Positions 6,625 to 13,143 of a stretch of 15,384 bases of DNA are shown in pieces (position 1 is the stretch's first letter; the number at the start of each line of letters is the position of its first letter). The translations under genes were made by a program, and so were the position numbers. The notes under the pieces were generated by a model. It saw nothing but the letters and a program-made list of their open reading frames with translations, searched no databases and had not been told where the DNA came from. Origin of the DNA: Gammaproteobacteria bacterium RIFCSPHIGHO2_02_FULL_42_13 (lineage in GTDB: Bacteria; Pseudomonadota; Gammaproteobacteria; UBA12402); the NCBI GenBank assembly GCA_001801405.1, contig MGXQ01000020.1, forward strand, positions 1 through 15,384. The letters run 5' to 3'.

Positions 6625-6667
6625 AGCTCACCTGAGCGTAACACACGCCAATATCTTACAACATTTT
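6625..6667. repeat. Duplicated block A, copy 2
   Basis: This 43-bp block is identical by eye to 2998-3040. It begins with the small palindrome gctca-cc-tgagc. In copy 1 it is followed at once by block B; here a 159-bp hairpin element separates them. Confidence 0.8.
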
Positions 6668-6826
6668 AAAGTAAGAAATCTCCGCTGCTTGCAGCGGAGT
6701 CAAGGGCGCTGGGGAGTCCAGAGGGGAGCAATGCAATGCTCCCCTCTGGTCGCCGTCCGCGCGGGTTTCCCGCGCAGGCGAAATCAATTAAGGAAACAAT
6801 CTCGGCCGCTTGCGGCCGAGTTGTTG
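6668..6826. repeat. Inserted multi-hairpin repeat element, copy 1
   Basis: Four strong hairpins lie in series. 6680-6699 has 9-bp arms and a TT loop. 6718-6749 has perfect 13-bp arms and a 6-nt loop. 6759-6775 has 7-bp GC arms. 6801-6820 is ctcggccgc-tt-gcggccgag. About 100 bp of it (6721-6825) recurs in reverse orientation at 9387-9496. The element splits blocks A and B, which are contiguous in the other locus, so it is an insertion. Its GC-rich hairpins contrast with the AT-rich surroundings and resemble REP/BIME-type elements. Short open frames across it are not genes. Confidence 0.78.
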
Positions 6827-6932
6827 AATCCGCCCAGCTCAGAGGTGAGGAAAGAGAGGCGCAGCAAGCATTTCAGCACCCCTCATTTCCCCAGCTCTGA
6901 GCTGCGCGAAATTAATTAGACTGCGCCGCAAT
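6827..6932. repeat. Duplicated block B, copy 2
   Basis: Copy of 3040-3141 with a single 4-bp ATTA insertion (attaatta against atta at about 6911) and a few substitutions. Inverted ends lie at 6835-6844 and 6895-6904. The right end runs into the chitinase gene and supplies its last codons and stop in the same frame as in abiEii. Confidence 0.8.
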
Positions 6933-8442
6933 TATCTTTATAAGTCGAAATCAAACTCGCCCCCTGAGTTCCTGAGGCACTCGCATCCGTATCCATCGAC
7001 CACAGAATCGCGCCGCCTAAACCTGCCTTTTTAATATATTGACAGAAAGTTTTCACTTCTTCAGGAGATTCATATCCAACTAACTGCTGAGCTTGCGGAT
7101 TATAAATATAAGAGGCAATCACGCCATCACCTTCATCAATATTATAATTTTTATATCCTTGGCTTAACAACGTATTAACAAATTTATACGGCAACAGACC
7201 GACCTGATTATTGCTATACTGCACATCAAAATTACTCGGCCCAGACCACGATTGATCGAACCCAGGATAATTAGCATTGGCACCGGCAGCAACGCCTGCA
7301 AATCCACGACCATATGCTGCAATGCCCGCCTGTAACTTGTCAACCGGCATACCATAGTCATTAACAACCTTATTCACCACATCTTCCAATCCATAATTAA
7401 TCGCATAAGTATTTTGCATAAACGTTGGATTCTTTAACATGATATGAGAAACCGCACCCGGATCCCCTGATAAATCCCAAGGACCGTGCATGTCATAGGT
7501 CATGATATTCACATGATCAACATACGGTGCAATTTGCTTAAACCAACCACCGTCAACAGATCGATTAATGTAATCTAAATAACCTTCATTACAGGTGATC
7601 GTCACCGAAATGTAATAATGTTTTCCCAAACTATCTAATTTTTGTCGTGTATTTTTGACTAATTGATATAAGCTCGCATAATCAGTTAACGTAGACATAT
7701 CAGGACTCTTTTGTGCACCATTTGCATCTGTTGGTGGCTCGAAATCATAATCTACCCCAAACGTTGTGCTCGACGACATATTGCTTAAATTAGACATCCA
7801 ATTGCTCAGCGACGCTAAAAAAATATCTTCATTCGCAAAAATCGCCTGAAAAGAATCGGTTGAAACAGATTGGTTGGCTGCTGTATTAGCGCCACCGATC
7901 GCCAAAATCTTTGCGGTTTTGCCATTATTATCATCTAAATTTACAAACGCGCCAAAGTTATTCATCTGTCCAACATTAATGTCTTGATAACGTAACAGCG
8001 CCGGATGGCAAGCGCCCGAGCTACAATCTTGTTGCACAGCCGCACAAGATCCATGACCAACCGCGCTACAAAATGTTTTCCAAGCCGGCCCTTCTTTTGC
8101 ACTCCAGCCCGGTAAATTCGCCCACAAATCATCAAAATGCAACTGACCAGCCCAATCTGCTGGCACATTAAATTGTTTTGCTTGCGCACTGTTTGGATTC
8201 CACACTTGTAAAAATGCATAGGCAACCACATCAGATTGTTTCACTTTTTGCACCATATCCGCATTACGCACAACCGTCGTATCGCCATATTGACTTGGAT
8301 GCGAACCATCGAATGGATACGATGGATAGCCTGACGCACCATATCCACCCCATTCGGTCACATAAGTCGTTAACTGCTTTGCAAAAGCAGTACTCGCGAA
8401 ACAAGACATTAAAACACCGAGTAACAAAATATTTTTTTTCAT
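6916..8442 (-). CDS. Secreted glycoside hydrolase family 18 chitinase
   Basis: A 508-residue exported enzyme predicted to hydrolyse beta-1,4 linkages of chitin. A signal peptide spans 1-21 (MKKNILLLGVLMSCFASTAFA, cut before Lys22). The GH18 barrel shows an IGG strand motif (182-184), the catalytic FGVDYDFE (228-235; Asp231, Asp233 and acid Glu235 kept), MTYDMHG (314-320) and a terminal ILWSMD with Trp481. The first Asp of the usual DxxDxDxE is Phe228. Several cysteines (125, 133, 140, 145, 284, 467, 505) may form disulfides after export. No chitin-binding module is seen. The start at 8442 has AGAGGGTGA upstream. The last codons (CGAV, stop) fall in repeat block B. A lux-box-like site lies at its promoter and a luxR gene just upstream. 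Confidence 0.9.
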   Translation of the reverse strand: MKKNILLLGVLMSCFASTAFAKQLTTYVTEWGGYGASGYPSYPFDGSHPSQYGDTTVVRNADMVQKVKQSDVVAYAFLQVWNPNSAQAKQFNVPADWAGQLHFDDLWANLPGWSAKEGPAWKTFCSAVGHGSCAAVQQDCSSGACHPALLRYQDINVGQMNNFGAFVNLDDNNGKTAKILAIGGANTAANQSVSTDSFQAIFANEDIFLASLSNWMSNLSNMSSSTTFGVDYDFEPPTDANGAQKSPDMSTLTDYASLYQLVKNTRQKLDSLGKHYYISVTITCNEGYLDYINRSVDGGWFKQIAPYVDHVNIMTYDMHGPWDLSGDPGAVSHIMLKNPTFMQNTYAINYGLEDVVNKVVNDYGMPVDKLQAGIAAYGRGFAGVAAGANANYPGFDQSWSGPSNFDVQYSNNQVGLLPYKFVNTLLSQGYKNYNIDEGDGVIASYIYNPQAQQLVGYESPEEVKTFCQYIKKAGLGGAILWSMDTDASASGTQGASLISTYKDNCGAV

Positions 8443-8480
8443 TATGAGTCACCCTCTTTAAATTTTGGAATAACGCTGCC

Positions 8481-8527
8481 ATTATAATGAAGCAAAATAC
8501 CCTTAAAAACTGTCATTTATGACAGGT
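8481..8527 (-). promoter_or_regulatory. Chitinase promoter with lux-box-like operator
   Basis: On the minus strand a perfect -10 TATAAT (8481-8486) predicts a start near 8474 and a leader of about 32 nt with a ribosome site. The -35 position (about 8504-8509, TTTTTA) is poor. A 20-bp palindrome at 8508-8527 has arms aactgt and acaggt around 8 bp. It fits CT-N12-AG and the 6-bp arms of the Vibrio fischeri lux box in 11 of 12 positions. Its centre is about 43-44 bp before the predicted start, as in class II LuxR-activated promoters. Sequence match and spacing are seen; activation by the neighbouring LuxR is inferred. Confidence 0.62.
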
Positions 8528-8606
8528 TTTAGAAAAAATAAGGCGAATATCCTACAAAATTTTAATCTCCCAGCTATAAACGCGAGTTCCGGATAAGCTT
8601 TGGCCG

Positions 8607-9353
8607 TTATATGGTCAACAGCCCTTCTTCAAGGGCTTTTAATACTGACTGATATTTATTTTTTGTCCCGAGTTTTTTATTAATATTTTGCGCATGAAAA
8701 TTAACGGTGCGTTCTGTAATATCGAGCTTTTTCGAAATTTCTTCGTTTGAATAATTTTGCGCAAACAGCAACAAGCATTGCATCTCGCGTTTACTAAGAT
8801 TATAAGGCCGTTCAGTCATTTTTGTTTTTAATAACTGCTGGCGCACAAAATGATAATAGTAATGCGCAACGATGAAAAATTCATGTTGCAATGCTTCTCG
8901 ATTTTCCAAACAGACCTGTCCTTTCAGCTGCTCAATCAACAACACTGCAAAATCATCATGCGAACCATGAATCGGAATCGTAATGCCTTTATCTGCACCA
9001 AACACTAATGAATCTTCACGCATCTTTTTTTCACGTTGATTTTTGGCGGTTTTTAATTGTGTTTGAATATCCCAAAAAATCGGCAGATTATCTCGATACG
9101 CTTCCCCCAAAGTAGAATCAATATCATTATAATTTTCTTCGACATAATGACGGTGCCATGTTTTAAAGTTATCCGAACAAAACACATATTTCAATTTATG
9201 TTTCGATTTTGGATGATACGCATAATAGGTAAAATCAAATGTATTAATACCCAATGCTTTTAGGTATTTTTTTAACGCATAATTCACTGCGTCGAGGCTT
9301 TTCGACTGCTGCAACTCTGTTAAAAACTTATTTAATGATTGGGTAGAAATCAT
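8607..9353 (-). CDS. LuxR-family regulator with autoinducer-binding domain
   Basis: A 248-residue protein with an N-terminal autoinducer-binding domain (about 15-170) and a C-terminal LuxR helix-turn-helix (about 184-245, LSKREMQCLLLFA...EEISKKLDITERTVNFHAQNI). Residues that line the acyl-homoserine-lactone pocket in LuxR/TraR are mostly present: Trp66, Tyr70, Asp79, Trp94 and Gly123. The Pro after the Asp is Ser80. It therefore probably still binds a lactone or related signal. No luxI lies in the window, so it is a LuxR solo as far as visible. The start at 9353 lacks a Shine-Dalgarno and lies in a 60-bp direct repeat that also gives a decoy copy of the start at 9610. It is followed by the chitinase gene, its likely target. 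Confidence 0.88.
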   Translation of the reverse strand: MISTQSLNKFLTELQQSKSLDAVNYALKKYLKALGINTFDFTYYAYHPKSKHKLKYVFCSDNFKTWHRHYVEENYNDIDSTLGEAYRDNLPIFWDIQTQLKTAKNQREKKMREDSLVFGADKGITIPIHGSHDDFAVLLIEQLKGQVCLENREALQHEFFIVAHYYYHFVRQQLLKTKMTERPYNLSKREMQCLLLFAQNYSNEEISKKLDITERTVNFHAQNINKKLGTKNKYQSVLKALEEGLLTI

Positions 9354-9386
9354 AATTAGATGCTTTGCTTGACGCCCTCATATTTG
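9327..9386. repeat. 60-bp direct repeat, copy 1 (covers luxR start)
   Basis: It matches 9584-9643 in the same orientation at 56 of 60 positions without gaps. It includes the first nine codons of luxR and 33 bp upstream. Together the two copies bracket a 197-bp hairpin-rich cassette. Confidence 0.88.
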
Positions 9387-9496
9387 CTCAACAACTCGGC
9401 CGCAAGCGGCCGAGATTGTTTCCTTAATTGATTTCGCCTGCGCGGGAAAGCCGCGCGAACGGCTCCTCTCGGGGAGCATTGCATTGCTCCCCTCTG
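9387..9496. repeat. Multi-hairpin repeat element, copy 2 (inverted relative to copy 1)
   Basis: Reverse-complement relative of 6721-6825. It keeps the same series of hairpins: ctcggccgc-aa-gcggccgag (9395-9414), a GC hairpin (9440-9456) and ggggagca-ttgcat-tgctcccc (9471-9492). The segments between hairpins are also conserved, so this is one dispersed element and not separate palindromes. Overlapping short open frames here are repeat translations, not genes. Confidence 0.78.
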
Positions 9497-9500
9497 TAAC

Positions 9501-9578
9501 GTAGCCTGGGTGGAACGAGCAAAGCGAGTGAAACCCAGGGTCTTCATCCTGGGTTTCGCTTCGCTTCACCCAGGCTAC
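9501..9578. repeat. Long hairpin repeat starting gtagcctgggtg
   Basis: Near-palindromic element. The left arm (9501-9539) and right arm (9548-9578) share gtagcctgggtg ends and aaacccagg inner parts, with unequal middles. I recall repeats of this type in several gammaproteobacterial genomes. It could stop or slow transcription from purA into luxR in either direction. Confidence 0.75.
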
Positions 9579-9583
9579 ACTTG

Positions 9584-9643
9584 CTTATTTAATGATTGGG
9601 TAGAAATCATAATTAGACTCTTTGCTTGGCGCCCGCATATTTG
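9584..9643. repeat. 60-bp direct repeat, copy 2 (abuts purA stop)
   Basis: Second copy of 9327-9386. On the minus strand it holds an ATG at 9610 followed by the luxR start MISTQSLNK, then two foreign codons and a stop, an 11-codon decoy. It ends one base before the purA stop codon, which suggests that luxR originally began 33 bp after purA. Confidence 0.88.
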
Positions 9644-10933
9644 TTAAAACGGCGCATTGATAATAATCGTATCCGCGCGATTCGGGCCGGTAGAAATAAT
9701 ATCAATCGGCACGCCGACAATTTTCTCGATCATCTTTAAATAATCCTTGGCCGCTGGCGGCAATAAATTGTAATTACGCACCCCTTTCGTTGATTCTTGC
9801 CAACCAGGCAGGGTTTCATAAATAGGTTCGCAATGCGCTAACGTGGTTGCGTCCGCAGGCGGCGCATCAATTTGTTTTCCGTGTAATCGATAAGCAACAC
9901 AAAACTTGATTTCGTCTAATCCATCTAACACATCTAACTTAGTCACGCATAACCCAGTAAATCCATTCAACTCAACCGCACGTCTTAATAATACCGCATC
10001 AAACCAACCACATCGCCGTGATCGTCCCGTTGTCGTACCAATTTCGCTGCCACACTCGGACAACCATTTGCCATATTTATCATCCAGCTCAGTAGGAAAC
10101 GGCCCCGCACCAACACGTGTCGTATACGCTTTCACAACGCCCAATACTTTATCGAGATATCGCGGGCTAAACCCGCAACCCGTCGAAACACCGCCTGCAA
10201 TCGTATTCGATGATGTCACAAAAGGATAAGTCCCATGATCAATATCTAAAAATGTCCCTTGCGCACCTTCAAACAAAATATTGCGTTTCTGTTCGCGCAA
10301 TTGCATCAACCATCTCGTCACATCCGTCGCCATCGGCCGCAATTCTTCACTAAAGGTGATTAATTCGTCTAAAATCTCATCATAATGCAATATATCTGCT
10401 AAATAATATTCTTTTAATAAGAAATTATTATACTCGACTAACTCTTTGACTTTTTGTGCAAGCGTTTCTGAATAAAATAAATCGGAAATCCGTATAGCAC
10501 GACGCGCTACTTTATCTTCATAAGCCGGACCAATCCCTCGACCCGTCGTGCCAATCGCCGTTGCACCGCGATATTTTTCGCGCGCCTGATCGATGGCAAT
10601 ATGATAAGGCATGATTAACGCACAACTGTAACTGATATGTAAACGACTGCGCACGGACACGCCTTTTGACTCGAGTTGCCTAATTTCATCCAGCAACGAG
10701 GCAGGCGACAACACGACGCCGTTTCCAATAAAACAATGCACATCATCATGCAAAATGCCAGACGGAATTAAATGCAGTTTGGTGATTTTATCATTAATAA
10801 CAAGCGTATGACCGGCGTTATGTCCACCTTGATAGCGCGCAACAGCCGCAACGTTTTCGGTTAATAAATCGACGATCTTACCTTTCCCTTCGTCGCCAAA
10901 CTGACTACCTAAAACAACGATGTTTTTGCTCAT
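9644..10933 (-). CDS. purA: Adenylosuccinate synthetase
   Basis: A 429-residue cytosolic enzyme that joins IMP and aspartate using GTP to give adenylosuccinate, the first committed step to AMP. Family signatures are clear: QFGDEGKGK (11-19, catalytic Asp14), GGHNAGHT (36-43, catalytic His42), TRVGAGPFPTEL and the terminal STGPNR. Length matches the usual 430 or so. I chose the ATG at 10933 because AAGGTG lies upstream and MSKNIVVLG is the normal beginning; the frame is open 8 codons further. It lies downstream of hfq, as in many gammaproteobacteria, but without hflX/hflK/hflC between them. The stop codon directly abuts the repeat cassette in front of luxR. Confidence 0.97.
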   Translation of the reverse strand: MSKNIVVLGSQFGDEGKGKIVDLLTENVAAVARYQGGHNAGHTLVINDKITKLHLIPSGILHDDVHCFIGNGVVLSPASLLDEIRQLESKGVSVRSRLHISYSCALIMPYHIAIDQAREKYRGATAIGTTGRGIGPAYEDKVARRAIRISDLFYSETLAQKVKELVEYNNFLLKEYYLADILHYDEILDELITFSEELRPMATDVTRWLMQLREQKRNILFEGAQGTFLDIDHGTYPFVTSSNTIAGGVSTGCGFSPRYLDKVLGVVKAYTTRVGAGPFPTELDDKYGKWLSECGSEIGTTTGRSRRCGWFDAVLLRRAVELNGFTGLCVTKLDVLDGLDEIKFCVAYRLHGKQIDAPPADATTLAHCEPIYETLPGWQESTKGVRNYNLLPPAAKDYLKMIEKIVGVPIDIISTGPNRADTIIINAPF

Positions 10934-10994
10934 AAATAGCACCTTTATTGTAATCAAAAAGACGATTTTAACAGATAACAGCAGCCATAGGCAG

Positions 10995-11034
10995 AAAGAA
11001 TAAATCGTGGCACATTTTTACAATGCGCCACGAT
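10995..11034 (-). terminator. Rho-independent-like terminator after hfq
   Basis: On the minus strand ATCGTGGC and GCCACGAT form an 8-bp stem (11027-11034 with 11004-11011) around a 15-nt loop. It is followed by a T-rich run TTTATTCTTT (to 10995). It lies 48 bp after the hfq stop and would separate hfq from purA. The T-run is imperfect, so termination may be partial. Confidence 0.6.
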
Positions 11035-11082
11035 AGCAAGAAATATGGACAAGTATCACATGCCATTAAATTTGATTATTTC

Positions 11083-11331
11083 TTAGGCATTTTCTTCGGC
11101 GGCAACCATTGCTTGATGAGCAACCTCTACATTATGCGCCGGCACAATAGTTGAAATTGCGTGCTTATAGACCATTTGAGTAACAGTACCTTTTAGCGTT
11201 ACAACATGTCCATCAAACGCTTCGATTTGGCCTTGTAGTTTAATACCATTAACGAGGTAGATTGCGGCGGGAACTTTTTCTTTTCGTAAGACATCTAGAA
11301 ATAAATCCTGTAAGCATTGTTCCTTTGTCAT
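11083..11331 (-). CDS. hfq: RNA-binding protein Hfq
   Basis: An 82-residue Sm-like protein that pairs small RNAs with mRNAs as a hexamer. LQD near the N-terminus (Gln8, Asp9), IYLVNGIKLQGQI and the Sm2 motif QMVYKHAIS (Tyr55, Lys56, His57) are intact and align without gaps to the E. coli protein. Unusual are Gly41 and His42 in place of the proximal-face Gln41 and Phe42, Leu10 in place of Pro10, and Gly48 in place of Asn48. The C-terminal tail is short. The ATG at 11331 follows GGAGA. A TTGACA (11422-11427) lies upstream, but no good -10 stands at the normal distance. A terminator-like hairpin follows before purA. Confidence 0.94.
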   Translation of the reverse strand: MTKEQCLQDLFLDVLRKEKVPAAIYLVNGIKLQGQIEAFDGHVVTLKGTVTQMVYKHAISTIVPAHNVEVAHQAMVAAEENA

Positions 11332-11458
11332 TGTAATTTCTCCATTAATTATCGTTTTAATTATCCTAAAACAAACACACGGATATCATCCACACGCAAG
11401 CATGATATAAAGCATAGTTGCTGTCAATAGTTATAAAACAATTTTTGAAAAAATGATC

Positions 11459-12742
11459 TTACATGCGTGACGCGCGCGTCTCTCTCAAGAAAAATCCCAA
11501 GATAAAACTAATAATTAATCCGATGGGTAATATCGACAACGCAATTTGATAATCATGAATAGAATAAATAGGCACTCCCTGCAAAATCGTACCGTGCCAA
11601 TGCAAATCCAACAACCAACCAATCACTGGTTGAAACACAAGTCCCCCTAACATAATCAACATATTAGTAAACGCAATTGCTGTTCCTGAAATTTTTTCGG
11701 GGCTCACTTCACGACTAATGGCAAACACAATAATTTGAGCGCTGATCACAAAACCTAAACTAAACAAAGCAGATTCTACTGAGAAAAGACTAAGATTAGG
11801 CACATATAAAACAATCAACATGATGAATAAACCAATCATAGAGCCAACCATCAATGGCATTCGACGTTGCTGAAATTTATCCGACAAAAAACCGATAATC
11901 GGCCCACCAATCGACCACCCCAAAAACATCAATGAAATAGCCGTTGCCGACTGATTGTACGAAATGTGATGCGCCTGAATCAAATACGAAATTCCCCAAA
12001 GCTCGGCAAACGTACTAAGACCTAAATACATCAAGCAACCGATCGCACCTGCCATCCAAATATAAGGCGACTTTATTGCAAACCATAACCCTTTTAGAAC
12101 ATCTTTAAACTCTGGATCTGCCACATAAAAAGTATGATGAGAGGTTTTAATACGATCCTGAACAAAAACAAACATAATCACTATCAAAAAAACACCTAGA
12201 ATTGCTAAATCAAATGTTGTCATTCGCCACCCATGCCATTCGACAAGCGGTGCAATAAAAATGTCGCCGCCCATTGCCGCTAACGTTCCAAGTGTGGTAA
12301 TCAACCCCGATGCAAACGCAAATCGATTGGGCGGCAACCAGATCGTTGCAATTTTTAATGCTCCCACAAACGCAAATGCCGAACCCAATCCGATGAGCAA
12401 TCGCCCAAAACCCAACATCCATACAGATTGTGCTGAACCAAATATAAATGCACCAATTACACATAACGCACAAGCTGCCACTAATAACCGACGAGGACCA
12501 TATCGGTCAATCAATACACCCACAACCAATTGCATGGGCGAATACGCAAAATAATATAATGCGATCACGCTACCATAACGCGATGCTGATAAATGAAAAT
12601 CATGCATCAATTCGCCAGACATGACGCTCGGGGCAATTCGTAAAATATATTCATAGCCATAAAAAAGCGCGCCGACTCCACAAATTAACCATGGAATAAG
12701 AGAGTGCTTTTTTACATCATTGATAATAGATAAACGACTCAT
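11459..12742 (-). CDS. Major facilitator superfamily transporter
   Basis: About 427 residues, with roughly twelve hydrophobic segments, so an inner-membrane carrier. The MFS motif A between segments 2 and 3 is GVLIDRYGPRRL (75-86), and its counterpart in the second half reads GFLSDKFQQRR. The N-terminal GYEYILRIAPSVM stretch is one I associate with Legionellales MFS proteins, some of which (Pht) carry amino acids or nucleosides; the substrate here is unknown. The start at 12742 is favoured by GAGG 4 nt upstream and by a normal MFS N-terminus. An ATG at 12784 is also in frame but has no ribosome site. It lies 47 bp after rpmE and may share its transcript. Confidence 0.88.
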   Translation of the reverse strand: MSRLSIINDVKKHSLIPWLICGVGALFYGYEYILRIAPSVMSGELMHDFHLSASRYGSVIALYYFAYSPMQLVVGVLIDRYGPRRLLVAACALCVIGAFIFGSAQSVWMLGFGRLLIGLGSAFAFVGALKIATIWLPPNRFAFASGLITTLGTLAAMGGDIFIAPLVEWHGWRMTTFDLAILGVFLIVIMFVFVQDRIKTSHHTFYVADPEFKDVLKGLWFAIKSPYIWMAGAIGCLMYLGLSTFAELWGISYLIQAHHISYNQSATAISLMFLGWSIGGPIIGFLSDKFQQRRMPLMVGSMIGLFIMLIVLYVPNLSLFSVESALFSLGFVISAQIIVFAISREVSPEKISGTAIAFTNMLIMLGGLVFQPVIGWLLDLHWHGTILQGVPIYSIHDYQIALSILPIGLIISFILGFFLRETRASRM

Positions 12743-12789
12743 ACGACCTCGAAATGACAGAGCTAAAAGTAGATTATCATTCAAAAAGA

Positions 12790-13026
12790 CTATTCTTTAT
12801 CGGCTTTTACTTTGTCGGCCACACCAGGCATAGCATAACGCTGCTTAAAGCGCTCCACACGACCCGTTGTATCAACGATCTTTTGCTGACCCGTATAAAA
12901 CGGGTGACATTTGTCACACACATCGATCAATAAATCATGCCCCAGGGTAGACCCTACGGTGAATTTACTACCACAACTACAAGTGACTGTAATTTCAGCA
13001 TATTTTGGGTGAATTTCCGCTTGCAT
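12790..13026 (-). CDS. rpmE: 50S ribosomal protein L31, zinc-binding (C+) type
   Basis: A 78-residue large-subunit protein that forms an intersubunit bridge. HPKYAEITVTCSCGSKF and GHDLLIDVCDKCHPFYTGQQK match L31 closely. The zinc cysteines 16, 18, 37 and 40 are all present, so this is the C+ form and not the zinc-starvation paralogue. The start at 13026 is preceded by AGAGGAA and agrees with the family. The open frame continues 15 codons upstream without support. The C-terminal extension is lysine/acid rich. Confidence 0.97.
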   Translation of the reverse strand: MQAEIHPKYAEITVTCSCGSKFTVGSTLGHDLLIDVCDKCHPFYTGQQKIVDTTGRVERFKQRYAMPGVADKVKADKE

Positions 13027-13089
13027 CACTATTCCTCTTCTTTGCTTAATTGCCCCGAATACGGAGCCCATCTATTAATATGGGACTGA

Positions 13090-13118
13090 ATCATAGCCGA
13101 GCCCCTCTTTAGAATCAA
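13090..13118 (-). promoter_or_regulatory. rpmE promoter
   Basis: On the minus strand TTGATT (13113-13118), 17 bp and TATGAT (13090-13095) form a good sigma70 promoter, with a start expected near 13083 and a leader of about 57 nt to the rpmE ATG. It lies between xthA and rpmE and could also serve the MFS gene downstream. Confidence 0.6.
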
Positions 13119-13143
13119 GGATTTGGTCAAAATTTTAGTGATC

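Noticed and set aside
6419..6646. N-terminal extension of the DUF234 ATPase (open frame to 6646)
   Set aside because: It translates the promoter and duplicated tract T. A GGAGG ribosome site and the normal family start support 6418.
6689..6919. 76-residue plus-strand frame
   Set aside because: It runs through the multi-hairpin element and block B; similar peptides arise from the 9.4-kb copy, so it is repeat translation.
8178..8482. Frames of 72-89 residues around the chitinase start
   Set aside because: Shadows of the chitinase gene with a disordered composition; the signal peptide and GH18 motifs fix the real frame.
9356..9569. Two overlapping 63-residue minus-strand frames upstream of luxR
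   Set aside because: Both translate the hairpin cassette in different frames.
9327..9643. IS element with target-site duplication
   Set aside because: No transposase is encoded in the 197-bp interior, and a 60-bp duplication is far longer than usual for insertion sequences.
10934..10957. Longer purA start
   Set aside because: The extra 8 codons have no family match, and AAGGTG stands before the ATG at 10933.
13027..13071. Longer rpmE start
   Set aside because: L31 proteins begin at MxxxIHPKY; the ribosome site AGAGGAA fits 13026.
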